Assembly: GCA_009841235.1 (NCBI GenBank)
Contig: VXMH01000071.1
Span: 177,548-241,547 of the forward strand
Direction of reading: 5' to 3'
Origin: Caldilineaceae bacterium SB0661_bin_32
GTDB lineage: Bacteria > Chloroflexota > Anaerolineae > Caldilineales > Caldilineaceae
Length of the DNA stretch: 64,000 bases
The translations under genes were made by a program, and so were the position numbers. Within the stretch, counting starts at the first letter, position 1. Each line of letters begins with the position of its first letter. Shown here in pieces: positions 9,855 through 16,446 of the stretch. The notes beneath the pieces were generated by a model. That model was not told the origin of the DNA, searched no databases, and worked only from the letters and a program-made list of their open reading frames with translations.

Positions 9855-12062
9855 TCAGCGGCCTGGACTGGCTGAGCGGCCTTCTGACGGACAGAAAACG
9901 CGGCTGTTTGGGTCACCGTAAAGGGTATAGGCGAGCCATGTCGGGTTGGCGCTCTGCATGGCGCGGATCTGCTGCCGTGCCGAGAAAAAGGCCTCCCCCA
10001 GCGTCTTCCCCGCCCAGAGCTCCTCGTAAAAGATCTGCGCGAACTTCGAAGCCAGCTCGTCGTGCACCTCCCACAGCGCGCCGACGAATGCGGTGACGCC
10101 CAGGTGGTCCACCAGGCGCTGCGCCCAACCCCCCAGGCCGGTGAGGTTGTAGCCGACGCGGGCGCCGTGGCAGGTATTGAGGAAGATGAGCGGCTTTTCG
10201 CGACGTAAGCCCCTGGCTCTGCGCCGTGTCAGGTCGCTGGGGAAGAGCGGATCGCCTTCCAGAACAATCGGAGACTCGTCGACGAAAGCCTGGTTGTAGT
10301 TGCCGTGCGTGGCGAAGTGGAACAGCTGGGCGCCGCCCTCCTCCGCCAGCTCGAGAAACTGGGCGCGGGTTGAAATCGGCGGCGCGGTCTCGATCTGCCG
10401 CGCCGCAAGACTGCCGAAATACTGCATCTCACTTGTCACAAAGTCCAGCGAAAGCATCGGTGCGATCAGGCGGGCTGCACGAATGTTCAAGTCGGCCGGC
10501 ACCGCCGCGCCCGCCAGCCAGCGGCTCATGCGCCATGCCCCCGCTAGGTGGTCGTCTTCCACGTCATTGCCCTCCACGACGTCGTAGGGCTTTACCAGCT
10601 CCCAGGGGATCCAGGGCTCGTCGCTGACGATCAGCAGATTCCTGACCTCTCCAGCGTCTCGTCTCGCCTTCATCTCCCAGTAGATCTGGCGCAAGGGAGC
10701 AGGGAACAGCTGCTCATAGAGTTCGACGCCGAGATCGGCAACTTCGTCCTCCATGCGTGCAGCTTCTTCGCCTGTCAGCTCGGTGCCGGCGCGGGCCGCC
10801 AGTGCGCTCAGCCGCTCGGCCAGCCGGTCGAAAAAGAGGTCGGGCCTGGACAGATCGTTAAAGACGATCGAGCCGGCGCTGCGGCCATCCAGGGCAGGCA
10901 GCTTCTGCGAATGGAGATGGAAATGAAGTGTGCGCCCATCGGCGTCTTGGATGATGCGCAGCTCGATGTCTGCAGCCGGAAGCGGCGTGCCCTGCGATAT
11001 GGTTACACCGTCTACCGCGCGCACAACTGAGGCAGTGCCGAACACGGGAGGCTCTTCGCCCTCCTCGCCGCTGATGGCCTCTGCCCGCCGAGTGCTGCGG
11101 CCCAGGAACGGGAAGCCCCTTACCGCGACCTCCAATGTCAGCGAACCGGCGTTCCTCCCCCGGTGGTAAAAGTCAACCGTAACCCGGTGGGGGCCGGTGT
11201 GGTCGTCAACGAGCTGCATGAGAAACACGGCCGGCTGCGAGTCGCCGTCCTGGGGCACCGCGATCGTGCGCCGCAGTGCGGGTCCGTCGTGCGCGCCGGC
11301 GCCATAGCCGCTGACCTCCTCAAAGCCGGGCGCGCGCACGACAACGTCCACGTACTCGATCTCATCCTGAAAGGCGATACCGACTTCGGCTTGGCTTCGG
11401 CTCTCACGGGGACGGTCGCGTACCAGCTGTACGACCAATGGATATTTTATATCATGGCGGTTGGAGATAGTCGGCGGAAAGTCGACGTAGGTATGAAACT
11501 GGACGACCTCACCCCCTCTGGCTCCACCTTGGAAGGGAGCGGTCGAGCCTTTCTGTCCCGACGTCGCGCCGCGCCGTGCCGGTCCGCCTGCATTCGGCTG
11601 TCCGCTTGATTCCCGCGGCGGAGGTTGGGCGCCCCGAAGAGCGGGCGTGGGGGGTGTCTGAAATGAACGCGGCATATAGTGAGAGGGATCATCCCGCATA
11701 ACTCGCAGAAGGTTGACCGCCTGCAAGTAGCTGACGCCCATCGCCGTCGCGTAGCCCGGTTCATCGCCGGCGATGCCGCCGCGCATCGACTCTCTGATGA
11801 TAGGGAGCACGGCGTCGATGGATGCGAAGTCGTCAAGGAAGCCGGTAAGGACGGCGCGTCTTTCCAGCGCGCTGATACTGGCGCTGCCTGCCGCCTCCGC
11901 CGCCGCCGTCCGCAGGCGGTCCACCTGGCTGCGCGTCAGCGGGTCGAGATCCCAATAACTGCGAAAGAACCGGCGCAGGACCGACTCCACAATGTGCAGG
12001 AGCTGGCGATCATCCCAGTTGCGGGAAGAAAACGCCTGTCGTCTGTCTTCTACATCTGCCAT
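9855..12062 (-). CDS. CHAT-domain (caspase-like) protein
   Basis: A 735-residue protein with a C-terminal CHAT domain, the caspase-HetF-associated clan-CD peptidase fold. The catalytic pair is visible as H586 in FATHG and C631 in NTCHG, followed by GLGGWAQ and a typical AFFSARQ/LYGDP ending. The first 110 or so residues are helical and could be a death-fold-like or effector-associated adaptor. A Pro/Gly/Ser-rich linker follows, then a beta-rich region near 190-330. No signal peptide or membrane segment is present. I choose the ATG at 12062, preceded by GGAAGGGG; a TTG-started extension to 12167 is possible. CHAT proteases act in programmed death and anti-phage systems. The gene sits 23 bases ahead of mutS; the target is unknown. 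Confidence 0.85.
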   Translation of the reverse strand: MADVEDRRQAFSSRNWDDRQLLHIVESVLRRFFRSYWDLDPLTRSQVDRLRTAAAEAAGSASISALERRAVLTGFLDDFASIDAVLPIIRESMRGGIAGDEPGYATAMGVSYLQAVNLLRVMRDDPSHYMPRSFQTPPTPALRGAQPPPRESSGQPNAGGPARRGATSGQKGSTAPFQGGARGGEVVQFHTYVDFPPTISNRHDIKYPLVVQLVRDRPRESRSQAEVGIAFQDEIEYVDVVVRAPGFEEVSGYGAGAHDGPALRRTIAVPQDGDSQPAVFLMQLVDDHTGPHRVTVDFYHRGRNAGSLTLEVAVRGFPFLGRSTRRAEAISGEEGEEPPVFGTASVVRAVDGVTISQGTPLPAADIELRIIQDADGRTLHFHLHSQKLPALDGRSAGSIVFNDLSRPDLFFDRLAERLSALAARAGTELTGEEAARMEDEVADLGVELYEQLFPAPLRQIYWEMKARRDAGEVRNLLIVSDEPWIPWELVKPYDVVEGNDVEDDHLAGAWRMSRWLAGAAVPADLNIRAARLIAPMLSLDFVTSEMQYFGSLAARQIETAPPISTRAQFLELAEEGGAQLFHFATHGNYNQAFVDESPIVLEGDPLFPSDLTRRRARGLRREKPLIFLNTCHGARVGYNLTGLGGWAQRLVDHLGVTAFVGALWEVHDELASKFAQIFYEELWAGKTLGEAFFSARQQIRAMQSANPTWLAYTLYGDPNSRVFCPSEGRSASPGR

Positions 12063-12471
12063 CTGTCCCCTTCCCAACCGGCAATCAATTGAGCCTCCAA
12101 TGAATTGCGGCCAAGAACTGCGTGCGTCGGTGGGCAGGATCCTAACATAGTGGCCGGGGTTTTTCAATTTTTTCCTCTGTTTTCCCAGGGCAATTGCATC
12201 TTATTGCGTCAACTTCCTGGGAGGCTGCCCGGAATGTAGGGGCAGGCCTTGTGCCTGCCCTCGTGTAGGCTCGAACTCTGTTCCTTGAGCAGGCCCTTTG
12301 TAGATCCTCTGGTTAACTCCGACAATTTCGGCAAACCACCTTAGCCGCACGCGCTGAAGTACCGGCCAGGCGCCCCGGGTTTAGCGTTATTGCGCGAACT
12401 GGTTGTACAATTTTCAGGCCTTCCGAATGGCAATAGTCAGCAACCCCGGCAATCTCTCTCAGGAGCCCAAT
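12063..12471. other. Intergenic spacer between the CHAT gene and the JAMM gene
   Basis: This 409-base divergent spacer holds one copy of a dispersed repeat (12186-12262). The rest shows no credible gene, tRNA or riboswitch. A TACAAT box near 12403-12408 lies before the JAMM gene, but I find no good -35 partner at 16-18 bases. Confidence 0.5.
12186..12262. repeat. Dispersed intergenic repeat, family 1, copy A
   Basis: Two blocks are shared with the copy near 16255-16405. The first is a block starting AGGGCAATTGCATCTTATTG and ending GGAGGCTGCCC. The second is an interrupted palindrome, GGGCAGGC...GCCTGCCC, at 12239-12260. The palindrome can fold into a GC-rich hairpin. Here the two blocks are contiguous. 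Confidence 0.75.
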
Positions 12472-13083
12472 ATGAGCATCCTCCACCTGGCCCGTACAGT
12501 ACATGACGGCATTATCGCCCACGCTCGCGAAGGGAAGCCGGAGGAGATCTGCGGAATCTTGCGGGGACGGGACGGACGGGCGACCAGGCTCTACCGCGCC
12601 TGCAACTTGGCCGAGGACCGGATAGATAACTACGACGTTGACCCGCAGACGCTGCTGAAGCAGTTCGAGTTTGAAGAGGCCGGGGACGAAATGGTGGCGA
12701 TCTACCACTCCCACCCGGTCTCGGTCGCCTACCCATCGGCCACCGACGCCTGGAACGCCCACTACCCGGAGACCTATTACCTCATCTGTTCGCTGGAGTT
12801 CGACGATGCGCCGGTCTTGCGGGCCTTTCGCATGGAGCCGCAGTGGCCCGATGGGGACGTCGACGCCGCACGAAATGCCGTCCCTTTCGAGGAGGTCCGG
12901 CCCGGCCTGTTCGGTTACTATCAGGCTGCCGGTGCAAGCCTGCCGGAGGAGTTGGCGGACCTGCTCGCTGGCACGGCTCCTCCTCTCTACATTGTTTTCG
13001 TCGTCGACGAATCGGGCGCAGTTGACGATTTCCGGGTCGTCGGCGTGAGCGAGTTCCCTGTGCAACTGTTGGAAGGATCGTAG
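12472..13083 (+). CDS. JAMM/MPN-domain metallopeptidase, Mec-like
   Basis: A 203-residue zinc peptidase with the full JAMM signature: E25 in PEEICGIL, H79-S-H81, then S89-x-x-D92. In Mycobacterium the related Mec enzyme cuts newly made cysteine from the carrier CysO, and QbsD-type enzymes trim sulfur-carrier tails. The JAMM core ends near residue 125; about 75 further residues (roughly 128-203) form an extension that the mycobacterial enzyme lacks. AGGAG precedes the ATG at 12472, which I prefer over an upstream in-frame ATG at 12403. The next genes encode a CysO-like carrier, an E1 enzyme and CysM, which supports a role in carrier-dependent cysteine synthesis; this last step is inference. 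Confidence 0.88.
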   Translation: MSILHLARTVHDGIIAHAREGKPEEICGILRGRDGRATRLYRACNLAEDRIDNYDVDPQTLLKQFEFEEAGDEMVAIYHSHPVSVAYPSATDAWNAHYPETYYLICSLEFDDAPVLRAFRMEPQWPDGDVDAARNAVPFEEVRPGLFGYYQAAGASLPEELADLLAGTAPPLYIVFVVDESGAVDDFRVVGVSEFPVQLLEGS

Positions 13084-13253
13084 CCTCTTCCGGTGACGAA
13101 GGCGGATAGATCTGCGAATAGGGCGAGAAGAAGGGCCCAATGAACTGACCCGGAAGCCTTTTGGAAGGTAGCGGACAGCCTGTTTCCGCGCAAATCGTTC
13201 GGGGTTGCCGGAAGCAGACTGCAATCCGGAATGTACTACTGCCTGCTGTCAGT

Positions 13254-13282
13254 TTGACTTTAACTGCTACAAGAACTATAGT
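13254..13282 (+). promoter_or_regulatory. Promoter of the cysO-E1-cysM transcript
   Basis: TTGACT (13254-13259) and TATAGT (13277-13282) are each one base off consensus, with exactly 17 bases between. Transcription should start near 13289, giving a leader of about 370 bases before the carrier gene. Confidence 0.7.
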
Positions 13283-13320
13283 GACGGCCAGGAAAACAAT
13301 ATCCAGGCATTTCTATCCCG

Positions 13321-13371
13321 ATGCTTGCTCAAAGACAGGCGACTTACCTGAAAACCTGCTCGTGTCCTTAG
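13321..13371 (+). CDS. Putative 16-residue leader peptide with Cys-Ser-Cys
   Basis: ATG to TAG encodes MLAQRQATYLKTCSCP. Two of the last four residues are cysteine (TGC TCG TGT). The stop codon overlaps the 5' arm of the hairpin at 13370-13407, so a ribosome stalled at the Cys codons would cover that arm. This is the geometry of amino-acid attenuation peptides. The ribosome-binding site is weak, and translation is not proven. Confidence 0.45.
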   Translation: MLAQRQATYLKTCSCP

Positions 13372-13563
13372 CGGGCGCCGCCAGCACGAAGCTGGTGGTT
13401 TCCCGCTGTCTGGAACAGGAGCGATGAGGGCGTTCGCCAGGCTTTTGGCTGCTGCACGACGGAACTTTCTACAGCCGGAGTGACGCCAACCCGTATCCGT
13501 TGGCGTATAGACATTTTGGCGAGCGTTTGGAATCGGGATACCGTGCCAAGGTCAAACTCGAAC

Positions 13564-13601
13564 GCCGGATTCATCGCAATGATGGTTCCGGCTGTTTTTT
13601 T
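13564..13601 (+). terminator. Intrinsic terminator inside the cysO leader
   Basis: GCCGGA (13564-13569) pairs with TCCGGC (13587-13592), and inner CATC pairs with GATG. Seven T residues follow at 13595-13601. It lies 58 bases before the start codon of the carrier gene, so it must be bypassed for expression, as expected for an attenuator. Confidence 0.75.
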
Positions 13602-13659
13602 GGGACGCCGCGGGCCGCGGCCCCCTACACCGAAACGACCACAAAAGGAGAGCCGTAGA

Positions 13660-13938
13660 ATGGCAACTGTGTTTGTGCCGACAGCCTTGCGCCGCTTCAC
13701 CGCCGGACAGTCTAAGGTGGAAGCGACAGGATCAACGGTTGGCGAGGTGCTGGGTCAGTTGGAAGGCAGCTACCCGGGTATCGGTGAGAGGCTCTTGGAT
13801 GAAAACGGAAACGTAAAACGCTTCATCAACGTGTTTCGCAACGATGACGAAATCCGCACCCTGGACGGGCTGGCGACGTCCGTCGGCGAGGGCGACAAGA
13901 TCTCAATTGTGCCGGCGATGGCCGGCGGGAGCAGGTGA
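13660..13938 (+). CDS. cysO: CysO-like ubiquitin-fold sulfur carrier with capped C-terminus
   Basis: A 92-residue MoaD/ThiS-family beta-grasp protein. Segments such as FVPTALRRFT, GIGERLLD, RFINVFRNDDEIR and a GDKISIVPAMAGG ending match the mycobacterial CysO pattern as I remember it. CysO carries sulfur as a C-terminal Gly-Gly thiocarboxylate. Here two residues, Ser-Arg, follow the Gly-Gly before the stop, so the tail would have to be cut before the E1 can adenylate it. A JAMM peptidase of the kind that trims such tails is encoded just upstream. AAAAGGAG lies 9 bases before the ATG. The gene is 3 bases ahead of the E1 gene and behind a terminator-containing leader. Confidence 0.88.
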   Translation: MATVFVPTALRRFTAGQSKVEATGSTVGEVLGQLEGSYPGIGERLLDENGNVKRFINVFRNDDEIRTLDGLATSVGEGDKISIVPAMAGGSR

Positions 13939-13941
13939 ACT

Positions 13942-15213
13942 ATGGCGCGACTCAACCGGGATCAACTGCTGCAGTTGGCAAGGAGCGAGGTCCAGGAGAT
14001 CACTGTCAACGAAGTGAAGAACCGGGTCGACGGCGGCGATGAAATGACGCTCATCGATATTCGCGAGCGCGATGAATGGGTTCAGGGGCACATCCCCGAC
14101 GCCTCATTCTTGCCGCGCGGCCACTTGGAGCTGCAGATCGAGCAGCATCAGCCGGACCGCTCGCAGCCTGTCGTGATCTACTGTGCCGGCGGTGTGCGCT
14201 CGTTGCTGGCCGCACGCAATGTGCAGGAAATGGGGTATACCGATGTCTACTCCCTCAACGGCGGCTTCGGCGGCTGGAAAGACGCGGGTCTGCCATTCAA
14301 GGTGCCCACGGTACTGACCGATGAGCAGGGCATTCGTTACAGCCGCCACACGATTCTGAGCGAGTTGGGCGAAGAAGGCCAGATCAAGCTTCTTGACAGC
14401 AAAGTGCTGCTGATTGGCGCCGGCGGGCTCGGCAGCCCGGCCGCCATCTATCTGGCCGCGGCCGGCGTTGGCCAGCTTGGCATCATCGACTTTGACGAGG
14501 TCGACGTGTCCAACTTGCAGCGCCAGGTGCTGCACGGCGCCAGCGACGTGGGCCGCCCCAAAGTTGAATCGGCCCGCGACCGCATCGCCGAGATCAATCC
14601 TGACGTTACGGTCGTAGGCTATCGAGAACCGATCACGAGCCACAACGCCTTCGAAATCATGCAGGGCTACGACGTCGTTATCAACGGGTCGGATAACTTC
14701 CCAACCCGCTACCTGGTAAACGACGCCTGCCAGATGCTCGGTATCCCTCTCGTGGACGCCAGTATCTTTATGTTCGAGGGCCAGGTTACCGTCTATCTGC
14801 CGAAACATATGGATCCCGACAGCCCGTGCTATCGCTGCCTCTACCCGGACCCGCCCCCGCCCGGCGAGGTGCCAAGCTGCGCGGAGGCCGGCGTACTGGG
14901 CGTCCTGCCCGGCATCGTGGGTTCCGTCCAGGCGATTGAAGCGATCAAACTGATCGTCGGAATCGGGGAGCCGCTGTCCGGTCGTCTGCTCATGATCGAT
15001 ACGCTTGACATGACCTTCCGGACGCTGACAGTGAACCGTGACCCCAACTGCCCCGTCTGCGGCGATAATCCGTCCGTGACCGAGCTGATTGACTACGAAC
15101 AGTTCTGCGGCATGCCCAGTTTTGACGAACATGCAACGGACAACGTGGCCGAGGCCTTTGCCGAGACGGTCGCGGCCAATGGCGCCGGCCAGCCTGCCCT
15201 GGTCAAGGCTTAG
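13942..15213 (+). CDS. moeZ: Rhodanese-ThiF (E1-like) sulfur-carrier adenylyltransferase/sulfurtransferase
   Basis: A 423-residue fusion. Residues 20-120 form a rhodanese domain with active-site loop C81-A-G-G-V-R. Residues from about 130 form a MoeB/ThiF adenylation domain with the ATP-binding GAGGLGSP, the SDNFPTRY segment, a probable catalytic Cys at 313, and zinc pairs C296/C299 and C370/C373. It should adenylate the carrier's terminal glycine and load sulfur to make the thiocarboxylate. In the familiar MoeZ layout the rhodanese follows the E1 domain; here it precedes it. Context (CysO-like carrier, CysM, JAMM) points to cysteine synthesis rather than molybdopterin, although such E1s can serve both. 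Confidence 0.9.
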   Translation: MARLNRDQLLQLARSEVQEITVNEVKNRVDGGDEMTLIDIRERDEWVQGHIPDASFLPRGHLELQIEQHQPDRSQPVVIYCAGGVRSLLAARNVQEMGYTDVYSLNGGFGGWKDAGLPFKVPTVLTDEQGIRYSRHTILSELGEEGQIKLLDSKVLLIGAGGLGSPAAIYLAAAGVGQLGIIDFDEVDVSNLQRQVLHGASDVGRPKVESARDRIAEINPDVTVVGYREPITSHNAFEIMQGYDVVINGSDNFPTRYLVNDACQMLGIPLVDASIFMFEGQVTVYLPKHMDPDSPCYRCLYPDPPPPGEVPSCAEAGVLGVLPGIVGSVQAIEAIKLIVGIGEPLSGRLLMIDTLDMTFRTLTVNRDPNCPVCGDNPSVTELIDYEQFCGMPSFDEHATDNVAEAFAETVAANGAGQPALVKA

Positions 15214-15224
15214 CGTGATTACGA

Positions 15225-15257
15225 TACAGTGGATAGTGTTCTGCACTGTCCACTGTA
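15225..15257 (+). other. Strong 14-bp hairpin between the E1 gene and cysM
   Basis: Positions 15225-15238 pair fully with 15244-15257 (one G-U pair) around the loop TTCTG. There is no T-tract after it, so it is not a normal terminator. It could be an mRNA processing or stability element, or a regulator-binding palindrome. Confidence 0.6.
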
Positions 15258-15270
15258 GTTCGAGCCGCCA

Positions 15271-16236
15271 ATGATTGCACAGACCCTGACACCGATTGCC
15301 GCAAAGAGCCGCACTGCAGACGGCGCGATCTCTGTGCTGGACGATATCGGCAATACGCCGCTTCTGGACCTGACCCGGTTCGCCCACAGCTGCGGCGCTC
15401 CGGAACATGTGGAGCTGTACGCCAAGGCGGAATGGGCGAATCCCGGGGGCTCTGTGAAGGCGCGGGCGGCCTTCAAGATCGTAGAAGAAGCCGAAGCGGA
15501 CGGCAGGTTGGGCACAGGACAGACGCTTATCGACAGCAGCAGCGGCAATACGGCCATCGCCTACGCCTTGGTGGGCGCTGTACGGGGATTCCCCGTGCAT
15601 CTGGTGATGCCAAAGAACGTGAGCCGTGAGCGCAAGGCCCTGGTAAAGGCATACGGCGCAACCCTCATTGAATCGGATCCTTTGGAAGGTTCGGACGGGG
15701 CGATCCGTCTGGTGCGTGAGATCGTCGCGGCGGACCCGGATCGATACTTCTACGCAGACCAGTACAACAACGACGCCAACTGGCGCGCCCACTACGAGGG
15801 AACGGGCCCTGAGATCTGGCAGCAGACGCAGGGCAGGGTAACGCACTTCGTTGCCGGGTTGGGTACGACCGGGACATTCGTGGGCGCCGGTCGTTTTCTG
15901 CGTGAACAGAGCCCGGCAACGTGCCTGGTGGCCGTGCAGCCCGAAGACGAGCTCTCGGTCATCGAAGGACTCAAATACCTGCCGACGGCCATCACCCCGG
16001 GAATCTACGTTCCGTCGCTGGTAGACCGTCACATGACGGTTGCCGCGGAGACCGCCTGGGATGTTACACAGGCCCTCGCACGTTCGGCGGGGCTGTTTGT
16101 CGGCTTCAGCAGTGGAGCAGCCGTCGCGGCAGCCGTGCAGCTGGCCAGGGAGCTTCCCCTCAACTCTGAAGGCGTCGTCGTCACCCTCCTTCCCGACGAC
16201 GGCAGCAAATACGTTAGTCTGGGTCTCTTCGATTGA
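15271..16236 (+). CDS. cysM: Cysteine synthase CysM (PLP-dependent)
   Basis: A 321-residue fold-type II PLP enzyme. The Schiff-base lysine is K63 in PGGSVKAR, the substrate loop is SSSGNTAIA, and the phosphate-binding loop is GLGTTGT. Segments such as HFVAGLGTTGT and GRFLRE resemble mycobacterial CysM, which uses O-phosphoserine and CysO thiocarboxylate instead of free sulfide. It should form the carrier-cysteine adduct that the JAMM peptidase then releases. Substrate choice (O-phosphoserine or O-acetylserine) cannot be settled by eye. It lies 57 bases after the E1 gene, with a strong hairpin in between. Confidence 0.9.
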   Translation: MIAQTLTPIAAKSRTADGAISVLDDIGNTPLLDLTRFAHSCGAPEHVELYAKAEWANPGGSVKARAAFKIVEEAEADGRLGTGQTLIDSSSGNTAIAYALVGAVRGFPVHLVMPKNVSRERKALVKAYGATLIESDPLEGSDGAIRLVREIVAADPDRYFYADQYNNDANWRAHYEGTGPEIWQQTQGRVTHFVAGLGTTGTFVGAGRFLREQSPATCLVAVQPEDELSVIEGLKYLPTAITPGIYVPSLVDRHMTVAAETAWDVTQALARSAGLFVGFSSGAAVAAAVQLARELPLNSEGVVVTLLPDDGSKYVSLGLFD

Positions 16237-16254
16237 AGCGCTCAGACCCTCCTC

Positions 16255-16405
16255 CAGGGCAATCGCATCTTATCGCGTTAATTTCATGGGAGGCTGCCCG
16301 AAACGCATGGCCAGGCCGTGCCCCTGCCCACGCTCCCCCCATGCACACCGCACTCTCCACCTTCCCCCACAAACTACGGTAGGGGCAGGCCTTGTGCCTG
16401 CCCTC
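16255..16405. repeat. Dispersed intergenic repeat, family 1, copy B (split)
   Basis: Block one (16255-16303) and block two with the palindrome GGGCAGGC...GCCTGCCC (16379-16405) match copy A at 12186-12262, but here they are separated by about 75 bases. That insert carries a partial, degenerate repeat of the palindrome (CCAGGCCGTGCCCCTGCCC, 16311-16329). It fills most of the 210-base convergent spacer after cysM. Confidence 0.75.
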
Positions 16406-16446
16406 CTTCAGCCTGCAACTAGACAGCCCCCATCAAAGCAGTCCCC

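Larger units (their letters stand above)
13289..13659 (+). promoter_or_regulatory. Structured transcription-attenuation leader of the cysO operon
   Basis: The leader has a short Cys-containing ORF (13321-13371), then a strong hairpin (13370-13407: AGCGGG/CCCGCT outside, CCGCCAGC/GCTGGTGG inside). Further on is a 7-bp stem, ACGCCAA/TTGGCGT (13483-13506), and finally an intrinsic terminator (13564-13601). ACAGCCGGA at 13471-13479 is perfectly complementary over 9 bases to TCCGGCTGT at 13587-13595, the terminator's 3' arm, and so can act as antiterminator. The same segment can instead pair with GGCTG at 13447-13451. I do not recognise a known riboswitch class, and the T-box consensus is missing. 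Control by cysteine supply is inferred from the ORF and the downstream genes. Confidence 0.65.

Noticed and set aside
9855..12062. TPR-CHAT partner of a type III-E CRISPR system (Craspase)
   Set aside because: No cas genes or repeat-spacer arrays occur in the window, and the N-terminal region shows no clear TPR pattern.
13289..13659. T-box riboswitch in the cysO leader
   Set aside because: The conserved UGGN-ACCGCG T-box sequence is missing from the terminator's 5' side, and AATCGGGATACCGTG only partly resembles it; tRNA(Cys) pairing would need UGGA.
13660..15213. Molybdopterin (MoaD/MoeB) genes
   Set aside because: The carrier is much closer to CysO, and cysM and a JAMM peptidase are adjacent; no moaA, moaC or moaE is present.
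14104..16032. 642-residue antisense frame across the E1 and cysM genes
   Set aside because: It runs opposite to three clearly conserved genes, and its translation shows no family motif; it is a by-product of high GC codon use.
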